24,646 bases of DNA from a virus. The position numbers were made by a program, and so were the translations under genes. Of this stretch, positions 1 through 5,670 are shown in pieces. The DNA is taken from positions 1-24,646 of the IMG/VR virus record IMGVR_UViG_3300031963_008595; one strand, written 5' to 3'. The notes under the pieces were generated by a model, which was given only the letters and a program-made list of their open reading frames with translations, was not told the DNA's origin and ran no database searches. Each line of letters opens with the position of its first letter. The stretch's first letter is position 1.

Positions 1-50
1 TCTTTACCAACTCTATTTTCGCTGGGAGACCCACCAAATCCTGCACTCAT
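1..50 (-). CDS. Partial CDS, N-terminus of an unidentified phage protein
   Basis: An ATG at 48-50 opens a frame that runs off the left edge of the window after 16 codons, starting MSAGFGGSPSENRVGK. The start overlaps the stop of the upstream gene in an ATGA junction, the usual coupled arrangement in this genome. Too little is present to assign a family. Confidence 0.6.
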   Translation of the reverse strand, partial: MSAGFGGSPSENRVGK

Positions 51-355
51 TTTCTCTTCTTTTTCTCAGGTTGTTTATAACCCCAAAGTTTGGGATTCAC
101 TCTTCCATATCCAAAATCAATTTTTTGCACTGAACCTGGACCATATTTATCATAGTACATGTCAAAAAGACTTACTCGCTTTGAGCAACGAGTTAGGTCA
201 ATATGTTCTTCTTCATCTACAACATACCAAATTAAATATGCATCACTTGGAAATGAAGAATCTTTTGCTTTTTCTAAAGTAGTTTTTTCTAAAACAATTT
301 CGCACCCATACTCATGTGGCAGAACTCTATTAATTTTAGTTTTGTTTTCTGCCAT
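47..355 (-). CDS. Small basic-tailed phage protein of unknown function
   Basis: Encodes 102 aa from the ATG at 355, which follows an AGGAG Shine-Dalgarno element 11 nt upstream. An in-frame ATG at 385 would give 112 aa and an ATGA overlap with the preceding gene, but it adds an odd Lys-rich N-terminus, so 355 is preferred. The protein is soluble, rich in aromatic residues (YLIWYVVDEEE, DMYYDKYGPG) and ends in a Lys/Arg tail, which suggests nucleic-acid or protein contacts, though nothing catalytic is visible. I do not recognise a named family. Its place in a tight run of small genes suggests a conserved cyanophage accessory protein. Confidence 0.75.
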   Translation of the reverse strand: MAENKTKINRVLPHEYGCEIVLEKTTLEKAKDSSFPSDAYLIWYVVDEEEHIDLTRCSKRVSLFDMYYDKYGPGSVQKIDFGYGRVNPKLWGYKQPEKKKRK

Positions 356-381
356 TTTCTTTTTTTCTCCTACTACTGCAC

Positions 382-957
382 TCATGAACGATTACCCCAT
401 TGAATATCAGGATATGCTTCCTTGACGTTTTCATGAGTTATTTTGTATTTAGTTTGGAGTTTTTTGTCTTTTGTAAGAACCAACACCTCTGCTTCTTTAG
501 GGTGAAGTCCTTCCAAAATATTGATAAACATAGTTTCTCTTCGCAAAGAACTTAATCCATCATTACCACCTTTTACAAAATTATAAAACATATGGTATTC
601 CTTTCGAATAGAAGATCTACCTTGATCCATAGATCCTAAAGAATTACTTTTAAGTTCACCCATCTTTGATACTGCATCTTCTATTTTTTCACTCAAAGTT
701 CCACTATAAGAAGTCTGTTCGCCAGCACTTGCGTATGGAACGTCACCTTCAGGGAGTAGAGAAATTATAGATTCATCGAAATTCCAGATTAAAACCGTTT
801 TGAGTGAATCATGTTCATATGATTTAAGAATTTCCACTTTTTTTGCATTTGATCTTTGCTTTGATGCTAGTTCTAGAATCTCAAATACAAAAGGGTTTGT
901 TGGAAGAGTCTCAATTTGGTTTTCAGTCTTTGTCCTCTTCGTCTTCGTCGTAGTCAT
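382..957 (-). CDS. DUF6433-like conserved cyanophage protein
   Basis: Encodes 191 aa from the ATG at 957. The core TNPFVFEILELASKQRSNAKK, followed by VLIWNFDESIISLLPEG and YNFVKGGNDGLSSLRRE, matches my memory of the DUF6433 family of T4-like cyanophages, whose function is unknown. The C-terminal region (LEGLHPKEAEVL, KYKITHENVKEAYPDIQW) is typical of the same family. The start lies inside the 3' end of the upstream membrane-protein gene in another frame (35-nt overlap), with no clear Shine-Dalgarno, so translational coupling is likely. A TTG six codons upstream is a less likely start. The residue 75-105 region, Ser/Gly-rich, looks like an insertion relative to the remembered family pattern. 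Confidence 0.8.
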   Translation of the reverse strand: MTTTKTKRTKTENQIETLPTNPFVFEILELASKQRSNAKKVEILKSYEHDSLKTVLIWNFDESIISLLPEGDVPYASAGEQTSYSGTLSEKIEDAVSKMGELKSNSLGSMDQGRSSIRKEYHMFYNFVKGGNDGLSSLRRETMFINILEGLHPKEAEVLVLTKDKKLQTKYKITHENVKEAYPDIQWGNRS

Positions 958-1156
958 AATCGTAATCGTTTTCAAATCGTACAGATACTATTTCGTCAGG
1001 TATCACCTGTCCATTTTCGTCAAAAAACTCTGGATGCAAATATGGAGGTCTTGATTCCAACAAATGTCTGTAGGTTAACCATCCAATTATACCTCCTACC
1101 ATAAAAAAAAGCAATGTGAACATCGTAACAAATGTTATTACATATGCTGTTTCCAT
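923..1156 (-). CDS. Single-pass membrane protein with polyacidic tail
   Basis: Encodes 77 aa. Residues about 5-28 form one hydrophobic helix (YVITFVTMFTLLFFMVGGII). A cytoplasmic or periplasmic domain follows (PPYLHPEFFDENGQVIP) and the protein ends in an Asp/Glu/Tyr run, DYDYDYDEDEEDKD. The start is well supported by GGAGAAGG just upstream of the ATG. No family is recognised. The acidic tail shares its DNA with the Thr/Lys-rich N-terminus of the next gene, which is read in a different frame. Confidence 0.75.
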   Translation of the reverse strand: METAYVITFVTMFTLLFFMVGGIIGWLTYRHLLESRPPYLHPEFFDENGQVIPDEIVSVRFENDYDYDYDEDEEDKD

Positions 1157-1174
1157 TTTCCTTCTCCAGAGAGT

Positions 1175-1381
1175 TTATTTTTTCCTAATATCAAAATGAA
1201 ATTCTATAAAGAAATGAAACTCTCTACGAAAGAGAGAAATCATTTTACCAAACTTCACTTGAAAAGTCTTTGGTCTTTCTGATTTCTTCCTCCTATTCCT
1301 AAGTAGTAACTCAACACCTCTATTAATTTGAGGTTCTGATTTATTTAGTTTGCTTCTTTCTTCTTCCTGGTCTTTTGTCAT
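1175..1381 (-). CDS. Small Arg/Lys-rich conserved phage protein
   Basis: Encodes 68 aa from the ATG at 1381, preceded by GGAG at an 8-nt spacing. The ORF opens further upstream at a TTG, but the Shine-Dalgarno chooses the ATG. The sequence NKSEPQINRGVELLLRNRRKK is followed by KTFQVKFGKM and then an aromatic-rich tail (EFHFFIEFHF). The pattern recalls a small conserved cyanophage protein, but no function is known to me. It overlaps the 3' end of the upstream gene by 41 nt in another frame. Confidence 0.65.
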   Translation of the reverse strand: MTKDQEEERSKLNKSEPQINRGVELLLRNRRKKSERPKTFQVKFGKMISLFRREFHFFIEFHFDIRKK

Positions 1382-1700
1382 GACTATATCTCCAGGCATC
1401 CTCAAGAATACCGTGTAGGTAATTTCTTATTTTTCTTGCTTGTGGTTTTGGAATATGACCATATCCCTCACGAAGTTGTTTATGAATTTCATCTGATCCA
1501 CCCTCAAGATAATCGTCTAAATCCATTACAAGATTACTAATTTCGTTTGCAGTACAACTTTCAATAAACTGTTCTACTTCAACCTTTTTAGTTCCACGAA
1601 CTTTTAAATAATCATAAAACTTCAAAACAAATTGACCATTAAAGGCATAGTCAATTGCTTTTTCTACATCGCTGTAAACTTCGTGAAGATTATTATTCAT
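1341..1700 (-). CDS. Conserved hypothetical phage protein
   Basis: Encodes 119 aa from the ATG at 1700, which shares its T with the stop of the glutaredoxin gene (TAATG), so the two are translationally coupled. The protein is mainly helical and acidic (VYSDVEKAIDYAFNGQFVLK, LVMDLDDYLEGGSDEIHKQL), with a basic C-terminus (KRPGRRKKQTK). There are no membrane segments and no catalytic motif. The function is unknown; the location beside a glutaredoxin and other small genes offers no strong hint. The longer ORF upstream of 1700 is glutaredoxin coding sequence in another frame and is not counted. Confidence 0.7.
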   Translation of the reverse strand: MNNNLHEVYSDVEKAIDYAFNGQFVLKFYDYLKVRGTKKVEVEQFIESCTANEISNLVMDLDDYLEGGSDEIHKQLREGYGHIPKPQARKIRNYLHGILEDAWRYSHDKRPGRRKKQTK

Positions 1701-1936
1701 TAAACTAAATTTTGCTCCTTTAGATATTGAACAGTATCTGTACATCCACCAATGTGTTTATCATCTACAATTACTTGAGGAAAGGTAGAACCATCTCCAA
1801 ATTCTGCATAGAATTCTTCGCGAGTAAAATCACTATTCAACTTATAAACTACGTGCTGTAGTTGTGCCAACTCTAGCACTTGTTGAACTTTTGTGCAATA
1901 TGGGCAACCGTCTTTTGAATAAACTGTGAATTTCAT
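1700..1936 (-). CDS. nrdC: Glutaredoxin
   Basis: A 78-aa thiol-disulfide oxidoreductase with the dithiol active site C11-P-Y-C14 in a beta-strand context (FTVYSKDGCPYC). The cis-Pro motif TFPQVIVDD and the glutathione-binding GGCTD motif sit where glutaredoxins carry them. The length is standard for a minimal glutaredoxin. In T4-like phages such proteins supply electrons to phage ribonucleotide reductase (NrdAB), so a role in dNTP synthesis or redox repair in the host cytoplasm is likely. No Shine-Dalgarno is obvious. It is coupled to the next gene by TAATG. The family call is secure; the symbol follows phage usage. Confidence 0.93.
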   Translation of the reverse strand: MKFTVYSKDGCPYCTKVQQVLELAQLQHVVYKLNSDFTREEFYAEFGDGSTFPQVIVDDKHIGGCTDTVQYLKEQNLV

Positions 1937-1956
1937 AATTGTTATAAAACTGAAAG

Positions 1957-2241
1957 TTATTTAGCGTTAACTGGAATTCCCTGTCCCTCAGGCAACCATA
2001 CTTGTTGCTGAAGTTGCATTGGAGGTAGTTCTTCTTTTCCAGCAGGTAATCCTTGTTGTCCCGGAAGTTGTTTATCTGTTATTGATGTTACTGTAATGAT
2101 CTGATCCAAAATAAACTTCTGTTTTCTATAACTTCTTTTATCAGGATCAAAACCAATCAACATAAGGGCATCATTTTCTTCGCCACAGTGAGCAATCACT
2201 CTACCCGTGGTCTTGTCTGTCACCACCCAATAATCATACAT
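1957..2241 (-). CDS. Conserved hypothetical phage protein with Gln/Pro-rich C-terminus
   Basis: Encodes 94 aa. The N-terminal half is compact and folded-looking (MYDYWVVTDKTTGRVIAHCG, LMLIGFDPDKRSYRKQKFIL). The C-terminal third is low-complexity, rich in Pro, Gln and Gly (PGQQGLPAGKEELPPMQLQQ), and probably disordered. The start overlaps the preceding 39-aa gene by 8 nt. No catalytic residues or membrane segments are seen and I do not recognise a family. Confidence 0.7.
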   Translation of the reverse strand: MYDYWVVTDKTTGRVIAHCGEENDALMLIGFDPDKRSYRKQKFILDQIITVTSITDKQLPGQQGLPAGKEELPPMQLQQQVWLPEGQGIPVNAK

Positions 2242-2353
2242 TCTTTTTCTTCTGACTTTTAGTATTATAGGTTTCTTTTGCTGGTCTGTAAAGATTTGGC
2301 CAAGTATCTCTAATGATCTCTGCTAGTTTATATGGAGTTGTTGAAGTAATCAT
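2234..2353 (-). CDS. Small ORF, 39 aa, unknown
   Basis: Starts at ATG 2353, one base after the stop of the 53-aa gene, and ends TGA at 2234, overlapping the next gene by 8 nt. The product begins MITSTTPYKLAEIIRDTWPN and ends in a Lys-rich tail. Continuous tiling with its neighbours and an amphipathic, protein-like composition support it as real. Function unknown. Confidence 0.5.
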   Translation of the reverse strand: MITSTTPYKLAEIIRDTWPNLYRPAKETYNTKSQKKKNV

Positions 2354-2354
2354 T

Positions 2355-2516
2355 TCAAGATCTATTAGGAACATAATCCATATCTTCAATGAGGGTGTCT
2401 AACATTGCTCCATATTCTTTAAATCTTTTGTCTCCAGCAACAAAACATCTTTGACGCATCCAAAGAGCATCCGCAAGAAGTTTAATTTGGTCTTCTGAAA
2501 GCGATAAGGTTTTCAT
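2355..2516 (-). CDS. Small ORF, 53 aa, unknown
   Basis: Starts at ATG 2516 and reads MKTLSLSEDQIKLLADALWM, continuing with RQRCFVAGDKRFKEYGAMLD. The pattern is helical, charged and clearly protein-like, with two adjacent helices. The next gene starts one base after its stop. The compact helical design resembles small phage regulators or host-takeover proteins, but nothing specific can be assigned. Confidence 0.6.
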   Translation of the reverse strand: MKTLSLSEDQIKLLADALWMRQRCFVAGDKRFKEYGAMLDTLIEDMDYVPNRS

Positions 2517-2549
2517 AGTTTTAAGTCAACTTTCTTATGTATAAATGTC

Positions 2550-2921
2550 TCAATATCTAATATTTTTTCTTGGGCGATATGCATAAAGATTAGTTGGTTT
2601 TGGCGGTGCCATCCATTCTTCTATTATATCAAATTTATTCTCACAATAAAAATCCTGTTGAACATACCACAACTTCCAGTGTTCATGTCCCTTAGATTGA
2701 TTACAAGATTTACAGCAACATACTACATTTCTTGTAATATCTAATCCACCTTTTGATTGTGGTATAACATGGTCCAAAGTCAAATCTTCTTCTGAACCAC
2801 AATAAGCACATTTATGATCCCAACTTTCTTTTATTTGTTTTCTCCATAATCGTTTTGCTTCTGATTGACTTGTTGCGTGTAGATTGAACAAGTATTCTTG
2901 AGGCGACTGGAGAGGTCCCAT
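2550..2921 (-). CDS. HNH endonuclease
   Basis: A 123-aa protein with a complete HNH/beta-beta-alpha-metal signature. It has a zinc-binding pair C38-x2-C41 (KCAYCGSEEDL), the catalytic DHVIPQSKGG around residues 50-59, and a second cysteine pair in CCCKSCNQSKGHEHW. The tail (EEWMAPPKPTNLYAYRPR) looks like a conserved extension. It could be a free-standing homing nuclease or a stably kept phage nuclease. An AATAAATA late-promoter match sits 21 nt before the ATG, suggesting late expression. It is one of three endonuclease genes around psbA and psbD. Confidence 0.88.
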   Translation of the reverse strand: MGPLQSPQEYLFNLHATSQSEAKRLWRKQIKESWDHKCAYCGSEEDLTLDHVIPQSKGGLDITRNVVCCCKSCNQSKGHEHWKLWYVQQDFYCENKFDIIEEWMAPPKPTNLYAYRPRKNIRY

Positions 2922-2941
2922 AAGTGCTTGCGACTTATGAA

Positions 2942-2949
2942 TATTTATT
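2942..2949 (-). promoter_or_regulatory. Candidate T4-type late promoter for the HNH gene
   Basis: Minus-strand AATAAATA fits the NATAAATA late motif of T4-like cyanophages and lies 21 nt upstream of the ATG at 2921, the same distance seen at psbD. Eight bases alone are weak evidence; the repeated spacing helps. Confidence 0.5.
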
Positions 2950-2952
2950 TTG

Positions 2953-3033
2953 TCAGTAATGATAGTGGTCCGTGAGCGATATAAGAGTCATAAACAAACC
3001 GAAGAGAATAAAGAATGTTAGGATTGGAAGCAT
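2953..3033 (-). CDS. 26-aa hydrophobic single-helix peptide
   Basis: Starts ATG 3033 and stops TGA 2953, giving a peptide that starts MLPILTFFILFGLFMTLISL and ends TDHYHY. Nearly the whole peptide is one membrane helix, with a His/Tyr-rich end. It begins 10 nt after the stop of the GIY-YIG endonuclease. No Shine-Dalgarno is visible. Tiny membrane peptides recur in this window (28, 40 and 46 aa), which supports it being a real gene, possibly one that acts in the thylakoid or inner membrane. Function unknown. Confidence 0.5.
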   Translation of the reverse strand: MLPILTFFILFGLFMTLISLTDHYHY

Positions 3034-3043
3034 TTTAGATTTT

Positions 3044-3706
3044 CTACGAGTGTTTGGAGTTCTTTTTTCTATTTCTTGCAGATTGACGCATTTTTTCTAT
3101 GGTTTCTGGAGAATATTTTCTTCCTTCACAACCGTTAGATTTTCCCTTTTTGGAAGAACTTATTTTATCTTTAATTTCTTCACTATGAGATTTACCTTTC
3201 ATATGACTTGATTTGCCAACTTTAGCATCTCTCATTTTTTGTTTTGACTCTTCAGTATGCTTTCTACCCACCCAATATGTATTACCTTTATGAATATCAC
3301 CAATCTTATTTCTTGCTTTTTGTGATTGTGTTCTACCTTTATTTTTTTCTCCTATCTTATTCTTTACTTCTTCGGGTCTAGGTCTTCCTTTTAGAGCATT
3401 ACTTCTCTTCAGTTTTGTTTCTTCTGTTTGCAAAACACCAGAAGAACCATCACCACCATCAGTTCTATTATGAAGAATACCTGTCCCTAAATCTTTTCTA
3501 CCAAATATAGCAATCATATACTTTTCGTGATTAAATGCATCTCCTTCACTTAAGTTTTGCTTGAGAAGTATTATTTTACTCTTATCTCTAGGAGGTCTTA
3601 TATCATTCTTTGATTTCTTATATACTCGGTCTCCCTTACCTTTACCAATATAATAGGGAGTTTTATCCTCACGCAAATATGCGTAAGTGTAAAAAATGTT
3701 ATTCAT
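3044..3706 (-). CDS. GIY-YIG homing endonuclease with NUMOD3 repeats
   Basis: A 220-aa free-standing homing endonuclease. The GIY-YIG nuclease domain is at the N-terminus (FYTYAYLREDKTPYYIGKGK, residues about 5-24), with the downstream catalytic-region Glu in NHEKYMI. Residues about 95-220 are Lys-rich repeated NUMOD3-type DNA-binding modules (SNALKGRPRPEEVKNKIG, ARNKIGDIHKG, MKGKSHSEEIKDKISSSKKG). T4 Seg proteins and I-TevI share this domain order. It sits immediately downstream of psbD and has its own late promoter and a preceding terminator. The likely role is to cut a related phage near psbD and drive transfer of this region. Confidence 0.92.
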   Translation of the reverse strand: MNNIFYTYAYLREDKTPYYIGKGKGDRVYKKSKNDIRPPRDKSKIILLKQNLSEGDAFNHEKYMIAIFGRKDLGTGILHNRTDGGDGSSGVLQTEETKLKRSNALKGRPRPEEVKNKIGEKNKGRTQSQKARNKIGDIHKGNTYWVGRKHTEESKQKMRDAKVGKSSHMKGKSHSEEIKDKISSSKKGKSNGCEGRKYSPETIEKMRQSARNRKKNSKHS

Positions 3707-3728
3707 ACTACTCTAACGGTGACATTAA

Positions 3729-3736
3729 TATTTATA
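3729..3736 (-). promoter_or_regulatory. Late promoter for the GIY-YIG gene
   Basis: Minus-strand TATAAATA, an exact match to the T4 late consensus, 22 nt before the endonuclease ATG. It is placed between the terminator hairpin and the promoter-proximal arm of the inverted repeat, so transcripts starting here would lack the distal arm. Confidence 0.7.
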
Positions 3737-3737
3737 C

Positions 3738-3765
3738 AAAAAATGGAAGGTTTCCCTTCCATTTT
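3738..3765 (-). terminator. Rho-independent terminator after psbD
   Basis: On the minus strand an 11-bp perfect stem AAAATGGAAGG/CCTTCCATTTT with a 4-nt loop (3740-3765) runs into T6 (3743-3738). It lies about 30 nt past the psbD stop. A T4 run on the other side could give weak activity on the plus strand. Confidence 0.85.
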
Positions 3766-3792
3766 ACCTAATGTGTCACCGTTAGGCAACTC

Positions 3793-3800
3793 TATTTATA
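3793..3800 (-). promoter_or_regulatory. Second TATAAATA overlapping the psbD stop codon
   Basis: A minus-strand TATAAATA contains the psbD stop codon TAA (3798-3796) and lies in a small palindrome CTCTATTTATAGAG (3790-3803). It could be a real late promoter, but a transcript from it would run into the terminator hairpin, so it may be chance. Confidence 0.3.
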
Positions 3801-4857
3801 GAGCATTACCTCGTGGCAATACCTCATCAGGTAGCACCAGGTTCATTTGTGGTTGGTCCACACTAAACATCCAGGCACGAATTCCTTCTGATAAAAGTTG
3901 ATTTTTTGTGTAGAAAGTTTCATACGAAGGATCTTCAGCTGCTCGAATTTCCTGACTTACAAAATCATATGCTCTAAAGTTCAAAGCAAGTCCAATCATA
4001 CCAATAGATGCCATCCAAAGTCCTGTTACAGGAACAAAAAGCATTAGGAAGTGTAGAAACCTTTTATTACTAAAAGCAATGCCAAAAATTTGAGACCAAT
4101 AACGATTAGCAGTTACCATAGAATAAGTTTCTTCTTCTTGTGTTGGTTCAAATGCCTTAAAGGTATTTGCTTTATCACCATCCTGATAAAGAGTATTTTC
4201 TACAGTAGCACCATGAATAGCGCAAAGCAAAGCACCACCAAGAATACCTGCTACACCCATCATATGAAACGGATTTAGTAGATAATTATGAAATCCTTGA
4301 ATAAACAACAAGAACCTGAAGATCGCTGCCACACCAAAAGATGGAGCAAAGAACCAACTGGATTGTCCCAGTGGATACATCAAGAATACTGAAACGAATA
4401 CTGCAATCGGACCAGAAAACGCAATAGCATTATAAGGTCGAATACCGACCAGTCGTGCAATCTCAAACTGTCGAAGCATAAATCCAATCAGAGCGAAAGA
4501 TCCGTGGAGCGCCACAAAAGTCCAGAGTCCCCCAAGTTGGAACCACCTGATGATATCCCCTTGAGACTCAGGACCCCAAAGTAGAAGAAGAGAATGACCC
4601 ATAGAATCTGCAGGCGTTGACACAGCAGCCGTAAGGAAATTAGCGCCTTCAAGGTAACTAGACGCCAACCCGTGGGTGTACCAACTTGTAACAAACGTTG
4701 TGCCAGTAAGCCAGCCACCAAGGGCAAGATAAGCAGTGGGAAAAAGTAGTAATCCAGACCAACCCACAAATACAAAGCGATCTCGTTTAAGCCAGTCATC
4801 CAAGACATCAAACCATCCTCGCCGGTTAATTGGTTGTGAAAGTGTTGAAGAAGTCAT
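3796..4857 (-). CDS. psbD: Photosystem II reaction centre protein D2
   Basis: Complete 353-aa D2, the partner of D1 in the photosystem II core of the thylakoid membrane; it binds chlorophylls, QA and the non-haem iron and carries the redox tyrosine YD. The D2 start ([20 protein letters not shown]), five hydrophobic helices, [19 protein letters not shown] with its iron/QA-ligand His, and the acidic [12 protein letters not shown] are all present. Length equals that of cyanobacterial D2, with no intron or frameshift. Phage copies replace light-damaged D2 during infection. AGGAGG is only 2 nt from the ATG, an unusually short spacing. A GATAAATA late promoter lies 21 nt upstream. Confidence 0.99.
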   Translation of the reverse strand: MTSSTLSQPINRRGWFDVLDDWLKRDRFVFVGWSGLLLFPTAYLALGGWLTGTTFVTSWYTHGLASSYLEGANFLTAAVSTPADSMGHSLLLLWGPESQGDIIRWFQLGGLWTFVALHGSFALIGFMLRQFEIARLVGIRPYNAIAFSGPIAVFVSVFLMYPLGQSSWFFAPSFGVAAIFRFLLFIQGFHNYLLNPFHMMGVAGILGGALLCAIHGATVENTLYQDGDKANTFKAFEPTQEEETYSMVTANRYWSQIFGIAFSNKRFLHFLMLFVPVTGLWMASIGMIGLALNFRAYDFVSQEIRAAEDPSYETFYTKNQLLSEGIRAWMFSVDQPQMNLVLPDEVLPRGNAL

Positions 4858-4877
4858 AACCTCCTATGTATTTCTCA

Positions 4878-4885
4878 TATTTATC
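4878..4885 (-). promoter_or_regulatory. Candidate late promoter for psbD
   Basis: Minus-strand GATAAATA fits NATAAATA and is 21 nt upstream of the psbD ATG, leaving room for a short leader carrying the AGGAGG at 4860-4865. Confidence 0.55.
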
Positions 4886-4924
4886 TTAACATTCCTTAAC
4901 AAAGAGGTCAATGAGTATTAGCAC

Positions 4925-5047
4925 TTATCCCCAGTAAATTTGCCCAAGAGTGAATAAGACAAAAACAAGAACCGTAAATACCATCATACCTACGCCTGCC
5001 CAGATTACCCAGTTAGGCATAGGTTCGTTTTGAGTATTATGAGACAT
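4925..5047 (-). CDS. 40-aa single-pass membrane protein upstream of psbD
   Basis: Starts ATG 5047 and stops TAA 4925. A polar N-terminus (MSHNTQNEPMPN) is followed by one strong hydrophobic helix (VIWAGVGMMVFTVLVFVLFT) ending GQIYWG. Size and topology resemble the small single-helix subunits of photosynthetic complexes, and it sits directly between psbA and psbD, but the sequence does not match a Psb or Pet subunit I know. The start follows the 51-aa gene's stop by one base. Function unknown; a thylakoid location is an inference from context. Confidence 0.65.
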   Translation of the reverse strand: MSHNTQNEPMPNWVIWAGVGMMVFTVLVFVLFTLGQIYWG

Positions 5048-5048
5048 A

Positions 5049-5204
5049 TTATTGGTGCTTTTGTAGATACGCAACTAAATCTTCAAGATAGTCAGATGCT
5101 TTGCTCCAATCTCCATTAAACCTATCGTTAAGTTCTTCATAGATTTTTTCTGCCCTTTCAGGCGCAAGATTAGTTGCTTGAATAAATCCTTCTTTAGTAA
5201 TCAT
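5049..5204 (-). CDS. 51-aa helical protein of unknown function
   Basis: Starts ATG 5204 and stops TAA 5049. The sequence MITKEGFIQATNLAPERAEK continues with a UBA-like or helix-turn-helix-like spacing of helices (IYEELNDRFNGDWSKASDYL). It is acidic, soluble and clearly protein-like. The 40-aa membrane gene starts one base after its stop. No family is recognised. Confidence 0.6.
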   Translation of the reverse strand: MITKEGFIQATNLAPERAEKIYEELNDRFNGDWSKASDYLEDLVAYLQKHQ

Positions 5205-5214
5205 AATAAAATTT

Positions 5215-5616
5215 TTAAATGTCTAAGTATTGTAGCATATTTTGTAAGGTCTGTCTATTTTCCCTTACAAGACCCAATGCCCTATTGCAATGATTGCAAA
5301 GTAATCCCCTAACTTTACCTGTATTATGGTCGTGGTCAACACAAAATTTATCACTGCCCCTATATCCAATAGGGTCTGTCGATTTGCAAGTTGCACACTT
5401 ATAATTTTGTGCCTCTAACATTTCATAATAGTTTTCTTCTGTAATATTATACCTTCTCCGTAGGTCAGCGTCCATTTTAGACAACATATTTCTTTTATTA
5501 TATTTTCTGTTTTCTTTATAACAAGATAAACAGTTCCACATATGCACCCTATTTGGACCAACTCGTTTATATTCTGTTAGTGGTTTATTTACACCACATA
5601 TTTTACAAATACGCAT
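5215..5616 (-). CDS. Endonuclease VII-family homing endonuclease, F-CphI-like by position
   Basis: A 133-aa nuclease of the recombination endonuclease VII (His-Me finger) type. An N-terminal zinc site (C3-x2-C6 and CLSC) is followed by a second CATC site, the catalytic VDHDHNTGKVRGLLCNHCN (about residues 92-110) and a C-terminal helix. From memory, cyanophage S-PM2 encodes F-CphI directly 3' of psbA, a free-standing enzyme that cuts intronless psbA; this gene is in the equivalent place, so the same target is plausible. The ATG abuts the T-tract of the psbA terminator and there is no Shine-Dalgarno, so expression probably depends on read-through. The family is secure; orthology is inferred. 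Confidence 0.85.
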   Translation of the reverse strand: MRICKICGVNKPLTEYKRVGPNRVHMWNCLSCYKENRKYNKRNMLSKMDADLRRRYNITEENYYEMLEAQNYKCATCKSTDPIGYRGSDKFCVDHDHNTGKVRGLLCNHCNRALGLVRENRQTLQNMLQYLDI

Positions 5617-5644
5617 AAAAAAAGAGGGGTGTTTATTCCCCTCT
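5617..5644 (-). terminator. Rho-independent terminator of psbA
   Basis: On the minus strand the stem AGAGGGG/CCCCTCT (5644-5638 with 5629-5623) is followed by T7 (5623-5617). It lies 26 nt past the psbA stop. The next gene's ATG (5616-5614) follows the last T directly. Confidence 0.9.
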
Positions 5645-5670
5645 CATTATACTAGGTTTTTCTTAATAAA

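Larger units (their letters stand above)
3713..3785. repeat. Long imperfect inverted repeat enclosing a terminator and late promoter
   Basis: The left arm CTAACGGTGACATTA (3713-3727) pairs with TAATGTGTCACCGTTAG (3769-3785), broken only by a 2-nt bulge. Inside lie a shorter terminator-like hairpin (3740-3765) and a late promoter (3729-3736). In a transcript from psbD the outer arms would pair just upstream of the endonuclease ATG at 3706. Confidence 0.8.

Noticed and set aside
3713-3785. Inverted repeat as ends of an insertion sequence or an attachment site
   Set aside because: No transposase or integrase is present, the arms enclose only about 40 bp, and no target duplication is seen; a regulatory hairpin explains it better.
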